A stretch of DNA of 43,715 nucleotides from Candidatus Poribacteria bacterium (GCA_022821495.1 JAJEDN010000089.1:1-43715), one strand, 5' to 3'; counted from the first letter of the stretch, positions 1 to 8,917 are shown. Notes: a model not told the origin generated them from the letters alone. A program made the numbers and translations.

Positions 1-389
1 GCGAGCACAGCGGCTCCGCTTCTACAAGTGGGTGGGGACATGTAACAAAAATAGCCCGCGCGGAGACGTTTCGTGCGAGACGAAACGCGCGCAGGCATAC
101 CAGCGATAGGATGTGCCTACCGTCTATACTATCTTGTGAAATATAATACTTATTAATTGTTAAGCGGGGGGGGGGCGTTAACCGAAGCAGCTTGCGCAGT
201 TAACTCCGCGTTAATAGGACGCCGAAGCACGGAACTGGTAGCGTACTGGTGTGCAGTATTAACACGTACATCGTTAGGTTGATGTGCCGGGAAAGTCGTT
301 TTGGCGGTGTTCATATCGATACGTCTGTTTCGCATGGGGGTCGCTCTTTATCGGATTTTGAAAAATGTCGATTCGCCAAGCATTTTCGG

Positions 390-411
390 GCACAAACTAT
401 GAAGTTTGTGC
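390..411. repeat. GCACAAACT palindrome, copy 1
   Basis: Nine-base arms GCACAAACT and AGTTTGTGC surround a four-base loop. The left flank ATTCGCCAAGC and the right flank GCTACAGGT-GCAACTT recur around the copy at 33501-33597, so the full repeat unit is about 75 bp. A third, shorter copy lies at 1086-1107. Confidence 0.75.
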
Positions 412-584
412 TACAGGTAGCAACTTTCGTTATAATAGGTCAAAGTTTATTTTTTAGTAAATAAAAATAAAAAAGACTATATACAACTATATTATACTCT
501 ATTTTCGGGGGAAAAGCAAATTATATTTATGGAAAGGGTGTGTAACGGGTGAGCTCGTAGTCGTGCGATTCTGCGGCGTACTTG

Positions 585-728
585 AAGAAACGCCCCAGCA
601 AAAACCCCAAATGCGAAGTGCATTATCGCACGTTCTTAAGCAATTTTGAATATTAGATATGCACATTTTATGTTGATGACGGGCTGGGAACCCCTTAAAG
701 AAACACCGTTTTTGCTGGGGCGTTTCTT
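585..728. repeat. 144 bp element with 21 bp inverted ends
   Basis: Positions 585-605 and 708-728 are perfect reverse complements over 21 bases (AAGAAACGCCCCAGCAAAAAC at the left), and the match extends three more bases outward past a single-base bulge. The 102 bp between them contain no ORF. This fits a MITE-like non-autonomous element or a long cruciform. I see no clear target-site duplication. Confidence 0.65.
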
Positions 729-943
729 AAGCAAAAAAATTAGAAAATTGAGAAGTTATTATTTATCGTAAAGTTTAGAATTAATGGAACACTTTGCATA
801 GGTTCGGTTAGGAAACCGAACCTACCGGGGGAGGAAAGTGTCTCTTTATTTTTAGGTTTCACTATAATATTGCTCAAACCTCACAACAAAAAATTTCTAC
901 CAGAGGGGGAATTGAATACCTCTGGATAAACAACGGTTGTATA

Positions 944-972
944 TTGCATATTGGAAATAGGTGTGGTATAAT
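944..972 (+). promoter_or_regulatory. Sigma70-type promoter
   Basis: TTGCAT at 944-949, a 17-base spacer and TATAAT at 967-972. The next gene on this strand begins at 1217, so a transcript from here would have a leader of about 240 nt with an imperfect hairpin at about 1005-1055 and the palindrome at 1086-1107. Confidence 0.55.
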
Positions 973-1216
973 CAAAGACATATTAAAATGAACCAAAAAT
1001 AAAACATCTAATGCAGGACTTACGCGCTTTTGACTGCAGCCTGTTCTGTTAGATGAGATTTCTTGGAAAACATAGCGTTCTGGTGGCACAAACTGGGAAG
1101 TTTATGCTACAAATTTTTGAAAAACTTTCAGAAAAATCAAGATTGCTTGAAAACTGGGCGTGAACCTGACGGAGATTGTCCAAACTATAGTATTATAAAA
1201 AAGGTTTCAAAAACCG

Positions 1217-2848
1217 ATGCCGCTAAGCAAGCACAAAAAAATTGTTATCATCAGCCTAATCGCACTTATTGGGGTAATTATTTTGCTATCCGTTATCTAT
1301 AACCGAACGGCACTCTGGGAACCGGAACAGCATCTTATTACACTGCTGCCAAAATCTCCAATCTGCTATCTGACGCTCAAGGAGTTGAAAGGGTTGGTCG
1401 AGACTTTCAATAGGAGCGAGTTTGGGAAACAGACGGCTAAAATGCCACTTCTCGCTGAAATTCAGGAACACCGTTGGTGGAGAGAACTCGTCTATCAGAA
1501 ACAAGTTTGGGAATATGAGATAGGGGGCAAGCTCGACCTTAAGACGGTCACTGGCTATTTTGGCGAGGAAGCGATTCTCGCTTTTTATCAGCGTGAAGGA
1601 GAACTCGCGTTTCTCCTGATCACAGCAGTCGGGGCGCAGGAGAAACTGAGCATTGAAGCCATTACGGCAACGGATGCGATCAACCCACGATACAAGCGTA
1701 TCCAAAACGACTATGGTGAGTTCACGATCAATACCATTACAGGGTATCCACGCGATTTCAGTTATACGTTCATCGGGAAAATTGGGGTCTTAACGCTTGA
1801 TCCTACGCTGTTGATAGAGACACTTGACCTCTACACGGATCTCTCTGGCGCGAGGACGGCACCGAAACAGCAAGGATTCCTCGCCGAGCACCCCATGAAG
1901 GGGCAAATCCAAGAAAACTATCTTCAAGATAAAAGCACCGGATATCTGGATGTCAAACAAATTGCACCTGTATTGGACGCTGCGACTTCTAACGCACTGA
2001 TTAAACAAATTTTTGGGATGTTTGGGGAGACAGAATCCTGGACGTTCAGTAATCGGTATGAAGACGGGACTATTATTTCACGGCATCATCTCCGTAGGCG
2101 TATAGGCACGCATCAGCGTGAACTGCCTACTGGCGGCACCACAAAACCGTTTCTCGCTTTTCCAGAACGTACTGCCTGTGTCACTACGTTTCCAGTGCCG
2201 CATCAGCAGATGCGGGAACTCTTCGGCAATATCGACCTTTCTGCAGTTTTGGGACCAGACTTGAGCGTCATGCTAATCGCGCCTGAAGTTGATGAAGGAA
2301 CGGTAGTGCCTTCGGTGGTCTTCGTTGCACATACGAAGGCTCCCGAAGCGTTGAAGGGGGTATTGGATATTGTGAAACAGGGAAAAATTTCTGTCGCTGG
2401 CAAACCGCTTAAATTTCTTGAACCCCAAGATTACAACGGTGTTACAATTCAACCTGTACAACTGCGTCTCAATTTTCTGTTGGCAATTGCAGGCGGATAT
2501 GCGATCGTCCATGATTATTTCGTGTTGAGCACGACAACTGCAGGATTAAAGGCTGTCATTGATACGGCAATAGGTAAAACGTCCACCTTGAGTAATGTCG
2601 CTTTTTCGACGGATACGAACGGTGCTCAAGTGTTCATTCAACCGGAACTATTCGTGCCGGAGCTGAAACGGTTCCTACCGTTAGCAACTGTGATCGCTTC
2701 TCTGACGGGGCTGGAATTAGATGCAAAGTTAACACAGCGTATCACTGAGAATCTATCTCCGTTGGAGTCTCTCGGTCCGATTACGACTGAGATAGATTTT
2801 GGTGAGCAGCGCATAGATGCAGAGGTTCGGATTGTTTTGGAGAAGTGA
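1217..2848 (+). CDS. Membrane-anchored protein of unknown function (DUF3352-like)
   Basis: A 543-residue protein with a short basic N-terminus (KHKK) and one hydrophobic segment at about residues 8-28, which predicts an N-in anchor with the bulk of the chain outside the cytoplasmic membrane. The rest has no catalytic motif I recognise. The spacing of hydrophobic beta-like stretches and the opening LLPKSPICYLTLKEL recall the DUF3352 family, whose function is unknown; this is a resemblance by eye. A weak AAAAAGG lies about a dozen bases before the ATG. The gene is followed after 88 bp by the PIN-domain module and appears monocistronic. Confidence is high that it is a gene, low on the family. 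Confidence 0.75.
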   Translation: MPLSKHKKIVIISLIALIGVIILLSVIYNRTALWEPEQHLITLLPKSPICYLTLKELKGLVETFNRSEFGKQTAKMPLLAEIQEHRWWRELVYQKQVWEYEIGGKLDLKTVTGYFGEEAILAFYQREGELAFLLITAVGAQEKLSIEAITATDAINPRYKRIQNDYGEFTINTITGYPRDFSYTFIGKIGVLTLDPTLLIETLDLYTDLSGARTAPKQQGFLAEHPMKGQIQENYLQDKSTGYLDVKQIAPVLDAATSNALIKQIFGMFGETESWTFSNRYEDGTIISRHHLRRRIGTHQRELPTGGTTKPFLAFPERTACVTTFPVPHQQMRELFGNIDLSAVLGPDLSVMLIAPEVDEGTVVPSVVFVAHTKAPEALKGVLDIVKQGKISVAGKPLKFLEPQDYNGVTIQPVQLRLNFLLAIAGGYAIVHDYFVLSTTTAGLKAVIDTAIGKTSTLSNVAFSTDTNGAQVFIQPELFVPELKRFLPLATVIASLTGLELDAKLTQRITENLSPLESLGPITTEIDFGEQRIDAEVRIVLEK

Positions 2849-2872
2849 CCGGCTCGGTTTGGACGGATTGAT

Positions 2873-2901
2873 ATGACATCCGGTAACTTTTGTGGTATCC
2901 T
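2873..2901 (+). promoter_or_regulatory. Promoter of the PIN-toxin operon
   Basis: ATGACA at 2873-2878, a 17-base spacer and TATCCT at 2896-2901, lying 36 bases before the antitoxin start. Confidence 0.45.
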
Positions 2902-2936
2902 AATACATGCAAGGAAAATGAAAATAAAGGGGTTTT

Positions 2937-3281
2937 ATGATGGAAAAAGAAACACTTGAAACTATTGCACAACGGTTAGATCAGTTGGAGAAGATTGTTG
3001 AGGAGATGGATCAGAAACTATCTTCAGTTGTTGATGAATTAGTTCCAGATACACCGAAGGATTGTGAAACTGGCACCGTAAATGCTACTGATGTCCAGAA
3101 GGACGAACACGATGATAATCTAGGAGCGAAAGCAATTGAGAAAATATTGGAACAGATGGGTTATCCACCTGATTTTAAACCCAGACCTCTCAAGGAAGTT
3201 CGCAAAAGTATGGTTGAGAGCGGCATCCGGCCAGAAGACAACGAGTTTAGCAGCGCAATTATTGAAGAGCGAGAGAAATAA
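2937..3281 (+). CDS. Probable antitoxin partner of the PIN-domain protein
   Basis: A 114-residue acidic protein that opens with a predicted coiled coil (about residues 4-35, heptads around LETIAQRLDQLEKIVEEMDQKL). The C-terminal half contains PRPLKEVRKSMVESGIRPED. It ends two bases before the GTG of the PIN-domain gene, the tight spacing typical of type II toxin-antitoxin pairs, where the antitoxin is first. AAAGGGG lies upstream; the start could be either of two adjacent ATG codons (2937 or 2940). I do not recognise a DNA-binding fold, so the antitoxin role rests on position, size and charge. Confidence 0.65.
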   Translation: MMEKETLETIAQRLDQLEKIVEEMDQKLSSVVDELVPDTPKDCETGTVNATDVQKDEHDDNLGAKAIEKILEQMGYPPDFKPRPLKEVRKSMVESGIRPEDNEFSSAIIEEREK

Positions 3282-3283
3282 CC

Positions 3284-3781
3284 GTGCACTATTTTTACTT
3301 TGATGCGAGCGCGCTTGCTAAACGATATACTGAAGAAGTTGGTAGTGATAAAATTGATTTCCTTTTTGCGAACGTTTCTTTGGCACGTCTGCAGTGTTTG
3401 ACAATTGGTGCCATGGAGGTCTTTTGGATATGTGTCCGAAAAAAGAATGATGGACGCATTTCAGAGAGTCAATTTGCTGAATCTACAACCCATTTAAAAT
3501 TGGAAGTTGTTGATACCCAATCAAACTTCAGGAAAATTTCGGTTCCTGATTCGCTTGTTTGGAACTCAATGAATTTGATTGAAACTCACTCGCTCAATAG
3601 TGTTGACGCGATGATTTTACGCTCCGCTTTAGATACAGCGACAGAACTTCGCAGTATAGACGATAGGTTGGTACTCGTTGCTTCAGACCAACGTCTTCTC
3701 CGAGCAGCTCATGCTGAGGGATTACAAATTTTCAACCCCGAAATAGACTCACAGCAAACACTTACAGATTGGATAACTTAA
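3284..3781 (+). CDS. PIN-domain ribonuclease, VapC-like toxin
   Basis: A 165-residue protein that opens with FYFDASALAKRY, the classic first strand of a PIN domain. The acidic residues expected to bind metal are visible: D7, E45 (in GAMEVFW), D108 (in NSVDAMILRSA) and D135 (in VASDQRLLRAA). PIN toxins cut specific RNAs, often tRNA or rRNA, until bound by their antitoxin. The start is GTG. It sits directly behind the likely antitoxin and four bases before an oxidoreductase gene, so read-through into the latter is possible. Length fits the family (about 130-170 residues). Confidence 0.8.
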   Translation: MHYFYFDASALAKRYTEEVGSDKIDFLFANVSLARLQCLTIGAMEVFWICVRKKNDGRISESQFAESTTHLKLEVVDTQSNFRKISVPDSLVWNSMNLIETHSLNSVDAMILRSALDTATELRSIDDRLVLVASDQRLLRAAHAEGLQIFNPEIDSQQTLTDWIT

Positions 3782-3785
3782 CATA

Positions 3786-4838
3786 ATGGAAACACAGATC
3801 GGTATCGGTATCATCAGTTTCGCACACGGACATGCTAACGCTTATTGCAACCAAATGAAGGCGTTTGATGACATCCAGCTCATCGCGTGTTGGGACGATA
3901 ACTCCGAACGCGGCGAAGCTGCCGCAGCACAATACAGTATGAATTACTCGCCGCATCTCGAAGACGTTATCAACCACCCCGAAATTCGTGCCGTTATCGT
4001 AACCTGCGAAACGAATCGACACGCAGAAATGGTAGCAGCAGCGGCATCGGAAGGGAAACATATCCTCTGTCAAAAACCGATGGCACTCACACTGGAGGAT
4101 TGCGATCGGATTGCAGCGGTTGTGGAGAAGACCGGTGTTAAGTTTATGATGGGATACCAGATGCGGCGCGATCCGGCGAACATCGCGATGAAAGAATTGA
4201 TTGATAGCGGTGTATTGGGAAAAATCGGAGTGCTACGCCGCCGACACTGTATCAATGCATTGTTTAGCGAGGCTTTTGTGACAGGACCGAGCCGTTGGCA
4301 TATTGACCCAGAGAAGAATATGGGGATGTTCATGGACGATGCCTCGCACGCGACCGATTTTATCCATTGGATGCTCGGTAAACCGACAAGTGTTATCGCT
4401 GAAATTGATAACATCTTGACGGATGTCGCGCCTGACGACACGGGATTGGCGGTCTACCGATTCGCGGGAGGCGAGATGGCGATTTTGTTAAATACATCTG
4501 TGACGCTTGCCGGTGAAAATACGACCGAAATCTATGGCGATCAAGGTGTGGCGATTCAGAACTATGGCGATGCACCTTCGTGTAATCTCCCGCGTCCTGC
4601 CGATGCCGTCGCTCTTAAAGTGTATACACGAGACGAACCGACATGGAAAGACCTCGGTATCCCTATTCCTGATGGGCACGGTGAACGGATAGGGGGTGTG
4701 CCACGTCCGTTTATCGACTGCCTCAAGAACGACACGGAACCCGATGTTACAGTAGAAGATGGAAGGGTTTCAGTGGAGATGATATTGGGGGCGTATCGCT
4801 CGGCACAAGAGGGACGGCGCGTCACATTTCCACTCTAA
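3786..4838 (+). CDS. Gfo/Idh/MocA family oxidoreductase
   Basis: A 350-residue NAD(P)-dependent sugar or polyol dehydrogenase-like enzyme. The N-terminal Rossmann strand and loop reads GIGIISFAHGHA instead of the usual GxGxxG. The family's EKP motif is QKP at residues 96-98, so the lysine thought to act in catalysis is kept. A conserved DDASHATDFIHWMLG segment follows in the C-terminal substrate domain. The start lies four bases after the toxin gene, without a strong Shine-Dalgarno sequence. The substrate cannot be told from sequence. It is the first of three members in the window, none close to another. Confidence 0.85.
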   Translation: METQIGIGIISFAHGHANAYCNQMKAFDDIQLIACWDDNSERGEAAAAQYSMNYSPHLEDVINHPEIRAVIVTCETNRHAEMVAAAASEGKHILCQKPMALTLEDCDRIAAVVEKTGVKFMMGYQMRRDPANIAMKELIDSGVLGKIGVLRRRHCINALFSEAFVTGPSRWHIDPEKNMGMFMDDASHATDFIHWMLGKPTSVIAEIDNILTDVAPDDTGLAVYRFAGGEMAILLNTSVTLAGENTTEIYGDQGVAIQNYGDAPSCNLPRPADAVALKVYTRDEPTWKDLGIPIPDGHGERIGGVPRPFIDCLKNDTEPDVTVEDGRVSVEMILGAYRSAQEGRRVTFPL

Positions 4839-4852
4839 AAATATCACGTATC

Positions 4853-5587
4853 TTATGGGCTATTTCGGCGCATGATGCTGAGGATCTGACCCGTCATGCC
4901 GGTAGCAGGGGATTGTGTCGCGAGGAAAAGTGCCGATGCAACAACCTGCTCCGGTGCCTTCCACGGATCGCTTTGCGCCCTGAAAGTCCCCGAATTTTCC
5001 CAAGCAGGCTTTGAAAGTTCCGTTTTCACGGGACCCGGAATAAGCACATTCGCGATGATGCCGTCTTCCCATACCTCTTCAGCAATCGACTGCGTGAGTC
5101 CGTGCAGTGCCGCTTTAGAGGCACAATAGACGCTGAGGTTCGAGCGTCCAACCTGTCCCATACCGGAACCAACGTTGATGATATTACCACTTCCCTGTTG
5201 CTGCATGATTGGCAGCGCAGCACGACAACAGTATACAACACCCATCACATTAATCTGCCACCCCTGTTCCCACTCTTCATCAGTAGAATCGATAAAAAGA
5301 CCTCTCGGATTGATACCCGCATTATTCACAAGTATATCTATCCGTCCGAATTGCTCCACAGTTTTCTGAACGAGGTTTTCCACGTCTTCTCGGATTCGCA
5401 GATCGGTTGGCACAGTAAGGACTTCGCCGCTTTGTGCTGTTATCTCTGTGGCGACCTCTTCAAGTTGTGCAGCACTCCGTGCAGCGATGACGACGCTGGC
5501 ACCTTCGGCAGCATAAGCCATAGCGATGGATCTACCGATACCGCGCCCCCCACCCGTAATAATCGCGACTTTGTCTTTGAGTTGCAT
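4853..5587 (-). CDS. Short-chain dehydrogenase/reductase
   Basis: A 244-residue classical SDR: TGGGRGIG cofactor loop at residues 11-18, NNAG at 88-91, catalytic S141, Y154 and K158 (VYCASK). Such enzymes oxidise alcohols or reduce ketones with NAD(P)H; the substrate is unknown. I take the ATG at 5587 because AAAGGAATC lies just before it; a further ATG eight codons upstream has no such signal. The protein ends with GMTGQILSIMRRNSP, where the usual family C-terminus (GQ-x-xxVDGG) is altered. It is the last gene of the long minus-strand run. Confidence 0.85.
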   Translation of the reverse strand: MQLKDKVAIITGGGRGIGRSIAMAYAAEGASVVIAARSAAQLEEVATEITAQSGEVLTVPTDLRIREDVENLVQKTVEQFGRIDILVNNAGINPRGLFIDSTDEEWEQGWQINVMGVVYCCRAALPIMQQQGSGNIINVGSGMGQVGRSNLSVYCASKAALHGLTQSIAEEVWEDGIIANVLIPGPVKTELSKPAWENSGTFRAQSDPWKAPEQVVASALFLATQSPATGMTGQILSIMRRNSP

Positions 5588-5638
5588 GATTGATTCCTTT
5601 TGAAAATGCATCTATAAATTGTTTTAGGTGTTCCGCTG

Positions 5639-6454
5639 TCATTGGGTGCGGTGCCACATATTGATCAGGCGTGCCAAATGCGATTGGCTCGCTTTAACTT
5701 TCCGATCTAAATCTTTTGCGAGTCCAGAGAGAAGATCTGTCCCGGCGTTTTTAGCCTTTTCTACCTGTTGCTTCAGTTGATAGGTGCGTCCTGTTTTGAG
5801 TCGGTTGATCTCCAAACGCAGTTCGCTTGCTGCGCGGTTAAGACTTCGGAGTTTTACCTGTAATGCTGCCCGTTTTTCGGCATCCGTTTTCTCGGAGATG
5901 TGTGGTTCTGTTTCCCCAAGGCTTAGCCGCTCCAGCGTCTGAATGTCCTGCTCATGATATGCCCGGTTGATAAGTGGCATCAGCTGCTCTCGTTTGTGCT
6001 GTTCTTTAGCATCTACAGTTTTGTCCGGGTGGTACCGTTTAGCGAGTTTGCGGTAGAGGTTTTGCAGGTGTTTTGCTTGAGGGGCAGGGAGTGGGTCGTC
6101 TTGCGGCGTTGGTGGTGAATCATCTACTGCTTCCTGTGCCTCGACACGCGCACGGCTTGTTCTGAAGCAGGATTCGACACGTGCTTCTATCTCTGCCGCG
6201 TTCACATTCTCTCTACGCAATTGGAGGCGGAGGCGGTATTCTTTTGTTTCGAGTTCAACTTTGTCAAGTTCAAGGTAGTAACGGCTGATGTGTGCATTGT
6301 AGTGGTGTTGAAATGAGTCAACTTCTGACTGAAGTTTTTCAACCGTTACAGTGAGTTCCTCTACCTGCCCTCGTTTCGCTTCAATAGCATTGAGGAGCCG
6401 GGTCATCTCCTTTTCATTCGCGTTATGGGTCCGAGCTAAAACGGCAGGTTTCAT
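5639..6454 (-). CDS. Coiled-coil protein with J domain
   Basis: A 271-residue protein with a small DnaJ-like domain in its middle: QNLYRKLAKRYHPDKT puts the HPD triad at residues 142-144, followed by helix IV-like residues ending near 175. Long heptad-rich stretches occupy about 15-100 and 190-260, so the J domain is framed by coiled coils. A J domain stimulates the ATPase of an Hsp70; the coiled coils would hold a partner or form a dimer. There is no Gly/Phe linker or zinc finger, so this is not DnaJ. Some chromatin- or membrane-linked J proteins have similar layouts. The client is unknown. Confidence 0.7.
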   Translation of the reverse strand: MKPAVLARTHNANEKEMTRLLNAIEAKRGQVEELTVTVEKLQSEVDSFQHHYNAHISRYYLELDKVELETKEYRLRLQLRRENVNAAEIEARVESCFRTSRARVEAQEAVDDSPPTPQDDPLPAPQAKHLQNLYRKLAKRYHPDKTVDAKEQHKREQLMPLINRAYHEQDIQTLERLSLGETEPHISEKTDAEKRAALQVKLRSLNRAASELRLEINRLKTGRTYQLKQQVEKAKNAGTDLLSGLAKDLDRKVKASQSHLARLINMWHRTQ

Positions 6455-6577
6455 AGCACTTCTCTGTCAGACGGTAAAGGGGTTGCTTTGTAAACGGATG
6501 CACGTTTGAAAAGCGTGTCTATAGCAAGTGGAATCGGTGCGCGGTCGAAAACCGCGCCGACACGCCTATTGGAGAAA

Positions 6578-6946
6578 CTATTTTTTCCGGTAGGTAATAC
6601 GTCCTCGCGTGAGATCGTAAGGAGATAGCTCCACAGTTACCTTGTCACCGGGCAAAATTTTGATGAAAAACTTCCGCATTCTGCCGGAGATATGGGCAAG
6701 GATCTGATGTTTATTATCCAATTCCACACGGAACATCGCATTTGGTAAGGGTTCGACGACAGTACCTTCAACCTCTATCTTATCGCTTTTAGAGGGGGCT
6801 TTTTCTTCATCTTCGCCTTCAACTTCTATATCGACATCGGCATCAGTGTCCTTTCGTTTTTTGGGTTGTGACTTCCGCTTCTGGCGAGGCGGGTTGGTGT
6901 ACCGCGTCTGCGGCTTTCGTCTGTTTCCTGAAGGTTTACGATTCAC
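6578..6946 (-). CDS. infA: Translation initiation factor IF-1 with N-terminal extension
   Basis: Residues of about 55-122 match IF-1 almost throughout: [59 protein letters not shown]-1 is an S1/OB-fold protein that occupies the ribosomal A site during initiation and is normally about 72 residues. Here 54 residues precede it: a basic stretch ([12 protein letters not shown]...[10 protein letters not shown]) then an acidic one (about 33-48). The start is fixed as GTG at 6946 by a full AAGGAGAT seven bases before it; an in-frame ATG further upstream lacks this. The product is therefore 122 residues. It lies between the CinA-like and J-domain genes. Confidence 0.9.
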   Translation of the reverse strand: MNRKPSGNRRKPQTRYTNPPRQKRKSQPKKRKDTDADVDIEVEGEDEEKAPSKSDKIEVEGTVVEPLPNAMFRVELDNKHQILAHISGRMRKFFIKILPGDKVTVELSPYDLTRGRITYRKK

Positions 6947-7037
6947 AGTATAAATCTCCTTGTTATAGGTGCAGTCGAGTGCCTTCTTGTAAGAGGCACG
7001 GTGGACACCTATGAGTGGGTGCACTTACAGCGTACAC

Positions 7038-7832
7038 CTATGATTCGTCTTTAAGACTAAAATATTTTCCGGCTTCAACGACAAGTGCTTGGAAGTAATC
7101 GACCGCGAGCTGCAATTGCGTCTCAGCATCCGTTTTGTCCGTGCTTGTCGAGACTAAATCTACAGGCATGGTATTTCCGTCCGCGTCGCGGAGGGAGACA
7201 TACGCCTTTAGATAGACATCAGGGTGGCGTTCCATCACTTTTTGCATCAGTGGCGAAACTTCGGCTTCAAACATACTTACATAAACCCGCGCTGTGGTAA
7301 TCTCTGCGCGGTAACGTTCAGCTATCAACGGTTGAATGTGGGTCTCAAAAATAGATTTCATTTCACGAGGCGGACCGGGCATCATCATAAATGTAGACGC
7401 TTGGTGTTCGACGCTGATACAGGGTGCCCAACCTGCTGGGTTCTGTAAAGCAGTGGCATTTTCTGGCACGGTTGCCATTTTTGTGAGTGCTTCGCTGAGT
7501 GCATCGTTTTCTGACATCTCGCGGCGTTTCCGAAATTCAGCGACAGTCTCTTCGCACACCACAGGTTTTGTGCCGATCAGCGATGCTACAACCTCCACAG
7601 TCATATCATCAGGTGTCGGTCCAAGACCCCCTGTTGTGAGAATAAGAGCCGTTTCCCTTTTGACCGCCGAATCCAATGCCTCGTACATCTCTTCAGCGTC
7701 GTCGCGTAGCATCGTCACCCGTCGTAATTCCCCGCCGATCTGAAGGATCTGCTGCGCAATCCAGTGGGCATTGGTATCCTGAATCTGTCCGAGCACTAAT
7801 TCTGTGCCGATCGAAAATAGTTCAATTGCCAC
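7038..7832 (-). CDS. CinA-like N-terminal (MoCF/MoeA-type) domain protein
   Basis: A 264-residue protein that begins with AIELFSIGTELVLGQIQDTNAHWI and carries TTGGLGPTPDD at residues 66-76, the signature of the molybdopterin-binding fold at the N-terminus of CinA. Full CinA is about 410 residues with a nicotinamide-nucleotide amidase domain; that domain is absent, so this is the stand-alone form. In CinA this half is an ADP-ribose pyrophosphatase-type or structural domain. The start is GTG, preceded by AAAGGAGAAAA. It lies 12 bases after the esterase gene, which implies co-transcription. Confidence 0.85.
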   Translation of the reverse strand: MAIELFSIGTELVLGQIQDTNAHWIAQQILQIGGELRRVTMLRDDAEEMYEALDSAVKRETALILTTGGLGPTPDDMTVEVVASLIGTKPVVCEETVAEFRKRREMSENDALSEALTKMATVPENATALQNPAGWAPCISVEHQASTFMMMPGPPREMKSIFETHIQPLIAERYRAEITTARVYVSMFEAEVSPLMQKVMERHPDVYLKAYVSLRDADGNTMPVDLVSTSTDKTDAETQLQLAVDYFQALVVEAGKYFSLKDES

Positions 7833-7844
7833 GCTTTTCTCCTT

Positions 7845-8885
7845 TTACAGCACGCGTTTAAGAAATTCAAATGCGCCCACACCATAGAAACTGTGTCCCG
7901 CCTCAAATACCTCAAATCCTAATTTGTCGTCGGCATCAAAGCAATTGAAAATCGCTTTTGCCTCGTTAACCGCGAATCGTGTGGCTTCAATCGGAAAGAT
8001 GGTATCTTCGGTACCGGATTCAACGAATAGGGCACGTGGGGCAATCAACCCCGCGATGTCATACATCTCAGCATATTGTAACACATTCGGTATGTAGTTG
8101 TCTATACAATGGCTCAGACTCAAGATACTATCCCGAAAGGTATTGAAATAGCCGCTCACAACCGCCGCTTTAATGCGGGTGTCAATCGCTGCGCTGAAGA
8201 AGGTTGTTGTACCGCCGCCAGAGATGCCCATTATGCCGAGGCGATCCATATCAACCTCCGGACGGGTTGATAGATAGTCAAACGCACGTATCGCGTCGTA
8301 AACCCGCCAGCCAACCATCGTTTGTCCTAACAGCAGCGCGGCACCCGCACTCGGTTGGCACGAGGAACTGCCACCCCCTTTTTGGTGGGCGACGGCATCG
8401 CGACGGTGTCCGAACCCGAATTGTTCGATGGCAAGCACAGTGTACCCGTGTGCCACACATTGGAGCGCGAAATCGTTCTGATAGCCGCCGTATTCGGTTC
8501 GCATACTACCGTCTTCCGCAATTCCGACGATATCGTCTACGCCGCGCCCGTGTCCTGCTAAACAGAGAATCGTTGGGTTTGGCGTTGAACTCTTAATATT
8601 TTTCGGAGAGAGGAAGTAACCAAAAATAACCGAATGTGCACGACTCCTGAACTGAACTGTTTCACGGGTATAGTCTGTGAATTCTCGCGATTCCAAAACT
8701 TCCGGTTGTAAATCGCACTTTTCCTGCGGGAAACCCCCCACCAATTCGGTAAGTGTTGCCCGAAGCTTGTGTTGCCACGCTTCTGCTTCAGCCACAGTCG
8801 TCGCCTGAAATGCTAACTGGCGCGGTGTCTCAGCGTATAACTGGTGCGTAAATGCTAAAGTATCTCTTTCGTGTTCGTGATGCAT
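7845..8885 (-). CDS. Alpha/beta hydrolase, acetyl-xylan-esterase-like
   Basis: A 346-residue serine hydrolase of the large dienelactone hydrolase/AXE1 (Abhydrolase_7-like) group. The oxyanion strand CLAGHGRG is at about 108-115, the nucleophile elbow GISGGG puts the serine at 222, an acid is likely in ESGTEDTIFP and the histidine in EAGHSFYG near the C-terminus. There is no signal peptide, so it acts in the cytoplasm. Members remove acetyl or other acyl groups from sugars, but the substrate is not given by the sequence. It is spaced 32 bases from the DUF1015 gene and 12 from the CinA-like gene. Confidence 0.75.
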   Translation of the reverse strand: MHHEHERDTLAFTHQLYAETPRQLAFQATTVAEAEAWQHKLRATLTELVGGFPQEKCDLQPEVLESREFTDYTRETVQFRSRAHSVIFGYFLSPKNIKSSTPNPTILCLAGHGRGVDDIVGIAEDGSMRTEYGGYQNDFALQCVAHGYTVLAIEQFGFGHRRDAVAHQKGGGSSSCQPSAGAALLLGQTMVGWRVYDAIRAFDYLSTRPEVDMDRLGIMGISGGGTTTFFSAAIDTRIKAAVVSGYFNTFRDSILSLSHCIDNYIPNVLQYAEMYDIAGLIAPRALFVESGTEDTIFPIEATRFAVNEAKAIFNCFDADDKLGFEVFEAGHSFYGVGAFEFLKRVL

Positions 8886-8917
8886 CGGTTTGCCTTCAAA
8901 AGTTACAATTAACGACG

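Larger units (their letters stand above)
1..1216. other. Repeat-rich non-coding stretch
   Basis: I see no credible gene in this 1.2 kb. It holds half of a palindromic repeat at the left edge (1-27, inverse orientation of the TGTAGGAGCGAG...CTCGC family seen at 16.8 and 28.3 kb), a run of ten G at 166-175, a palindrome at 390-411, a 21 bp inverted repeat pair at 585-605 and 708-728, a 10 bp stem hairpin at 800-823, a second copy of the 390 palindrome at 1086-1107, and a good promoter at 944-972. The short ORFs here lack ribosome binding sites and recognisable protein features. Confidence 0.6.

Noticed and set aside
166..175. Run of ten G as a phase-variation tract
   Set aside because: It lies in no credible gene and near no promoter, so a switching role cannot be supported.
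153..464. Two short overlapping ORFs, 60 and 71 codons, on opposite strands
   Set aside because: No ribosome binding sites, no recognisable protein features, and one runs through a run of ten G and a palindromic repeat.
874..1302. Short ORFs around 874-1089 (-) and 1063-1302 (+)
   Set aside because: They overlap repeats or the start of the 1217 gene in another frame and have no coding character.
5102..5593. A 163-codon ORF antisense to the SDR gene
   Set aside because: The opposite strand encodes a complete SDR with all motifs; this is a frame shadow.
6947..7024. A longer IF-1 reading from an ATG at 7024
   Set aside because: The GTG at 6946 has a full AAGGAGAT at the right distance; the extra residues would lie across the intergenic gap.
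7336..7743. A 135-codon ORF antisense to the CinA-like gene
   Set aside because: The CinA motifs on the other strand are clear; composition here is that of a shadow frame.
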